Shown: positions 32,239 to 32,669 of the stretch, one piece after another
How positions within the stretch are numbered: the first letter of the stretch is position 1
Layout of the letters: each line of letters begins with the position of its first letter
Source: Streptomyces coryli
GTDB lineage: Bacteria > Actinomycetota > Actinomycetes > Streptomycetales > Streptomycetaceae
Reading direction: 5' to 3'
Assembly: GCF_011044975.1 (NCBI RefSeq)
Contig: NZ_JAAKZV010000073.1
Span: forward strand, 1-32,669
DNA length: 32,669 bases
The notes under the pieces: generated by a model
The model's input: only the letters and a program-made list of their open reading frames with translations
Told to the model about the DNA's origin: nothing
The model's database searches: none
Position numbers and translations under genes: made by a program

Positions 32239-32446
32239 CGCACCCCCCAGTGCCGCTGGACCCACGCCTCGCCGAAGTCGCGCTGGGTCAAGGCTACTTG
32301 AGAAGCCCCCTCATCTCTGGCGACCGCCGATTTCAAGACATGACGAAGAAGCCTGGCGCAGCCTTCAGGTGTTGGCGGGGAGTCGGTATCTGTAAGGCCC
32401 GAAGTGCCGTCAATTTCGCCAGATACGCCAGTTCCGGTCCAGCCTC
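32239..32446. other. Intergenic stretch without a recognised gene
   Basis: This is the first part of a 328-bp gene-free region. The base composition is less GC-rich than in the flanking genes. Short frames on both strands (for example + strand 32250-32450) show no codon bias or family features. It probably contains the promoter of the small - strand gene, but no clear elements are seen. Confidence 0.4.
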
Positions 32447-32475
32447 TTGACAGGTTCATCCCCATACAACACTTT
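32447..32475 (+). promoter_or_regulatory. Probable sigma-70-type promoter before the CebR-type operator
   Basis: TTGACA (32447-32452) is a consensus -35 box. At a 17-nt spacing lies CACTTT (32470-32475), a weak -10. The palindromic operator begins at the end of this -10, so a bound repressor would block initiation. It drives transcription rightwards, out of the window. Confidence 0.5.
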
Positions 32476-32488
32476 GGGAGCGCTCCCA
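32475..32488 (+). promoter_or_regulatory. CebR-type operator (perfect 14-bp palindrome)
   Basis: TGGGAGCGCTCCCA is identical to the CebR box known from Streptomyces cellobiose/cellulose genes, the operator of a LacI-family repressor released by cello-oligosaccharides. It sits about 80 bp before a small ORF and suggests that the gene just beyond the window belongs to the cellulose-utilisation regulon. Confidence 0.85.
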
Positions 32489-32566
32489 CAACTTCAAGGC
32501 TTGCAACATCGCCACCAGAGCCGCGAGGAGGGGACGGACCTCCCGCATTCGGAGAGAGGAACCAGC

Positions 32567-32662
32567 ATGTCGCTGGCGCCCACACCCCACGTCCGAAGAC
32601 AGCCGATCCGGAGCACCGCCGCCCGCACCGCCGCCCTGCGCGCCGCCCGCACCGCCCCCTGA
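32567..32662 (+). CDS. Putative 31-aa small protein or leader peptide downstream of the CebR box
   Basis: ATG at 32567 has a good Shine-Dalgarno (GGAGAGAGGA, 6 nt upstream). The product MSLAPTPHVRRQPIRSTAAR and on is Arg/Ala-rich, basic and not membrane-like, ending at TGA 32660-32662. It may be a translated small ORF upstream of a cellulose-regulon gene, or the N-terminus of a longer protein broken by a frameshift. No family is recognised. Confidence 0.35.
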   Translation: MSLAPTPHVRRQPIRSTAARTAALRAARTAP

Positions 32663-32669
32663 GCACGGC

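Noticed and set aside
1-32669. tRNA, rRNA or CRISPR arrays
   Set aside because: No cloverleaf-like CCA-ended sequence, rRNA signature or regularly spaced repeats were found; the Ser/Pro linker repeat is coding.

Overview
The window is high-GC actinobacterial DNA and almost certainly comes from Streptomyces or a close relative. The evidence is the extreme GC3 codon use, a mycothiol-dependent-nitroreductase-type protein, DUF4328 and peptidase-inhibitor-I36-like secreted proteins, a DtxR/IdeR/DmdR iron box, and a perfect CebR-type operator. No rRNA, tRNA or CRISPR array was seen.

Positions 1-8326 (mostly + strand) hold a putative catabolic locus. It contains a 5'-truncated FAD-dependent oxidoreductase, a HyuA-type hydantoinase/oxoprolinase, an unrecognised HExxH-containing protein, a multi-spanning carboxylate-type permease, and a Tat-exported five-bladed-propeller (GH43-like) protein. 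A TnpB-only IS200/IS605-type element (about 1713-3136, tnpB on the - strand with an intact RuvC active site) lies between the oxidoreductase and the hydantoinase. It appears to have landed exactly between the hydantoinase Shine-Dalgarno and its ATG.

Positions 8335-17664 (- strand) are the most striking part: a tightly coupled three-gene operon. It runs from a 274-aa protein with a gasdermin-like segment, to a CHAT protease fused to a P-loop ATPase, to a 2126-aa protein. The giant protein combines a P-loop NTPase, TPR-like helices, a catalytically dead CHAT domain split by a peptidoglycan-binding-like insert, and a C-terminal HExxH metallopeptidase-like domain. The layout suggests a sensor/protease/pore-former conflict (abortive-infection-like) system. 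The domain readings are from motifs and the function is inference.

Positions 17775-21205 hold a secreted I36-like protein behind a large inverted repeat, an unusual XRE-HTH/transmembrane/glycosidase-like fusion, and a divergent ArsR-type regulator. Positions 21225-25156 (- strand) are an iron-siderophore ABC importer operon (ATPase, lipoprotein, fused double permease) behind an iron box. Positions 25182-26957 hold a degenerate-looking short GNAT protein and a three-gene I36-like/lipoprotein/I36-like operon.

Positions 26968-30352 (- strand) are an aspT-aspD pair: an aspartate:alanine antiporter plus aspartate 4-decarboxylase, a known proton-motive decarboxylation cycle. The last part has a mycothiol-dependent-nitroreductase-like DsbA protein lacking the resolving Cys, a DUF4328 gene interrupted by one in-frame amber codon, a small membrane protein, and a promoter with a CebR-type operator reading out of the window towards a probable cellulose/cellobiose gene.
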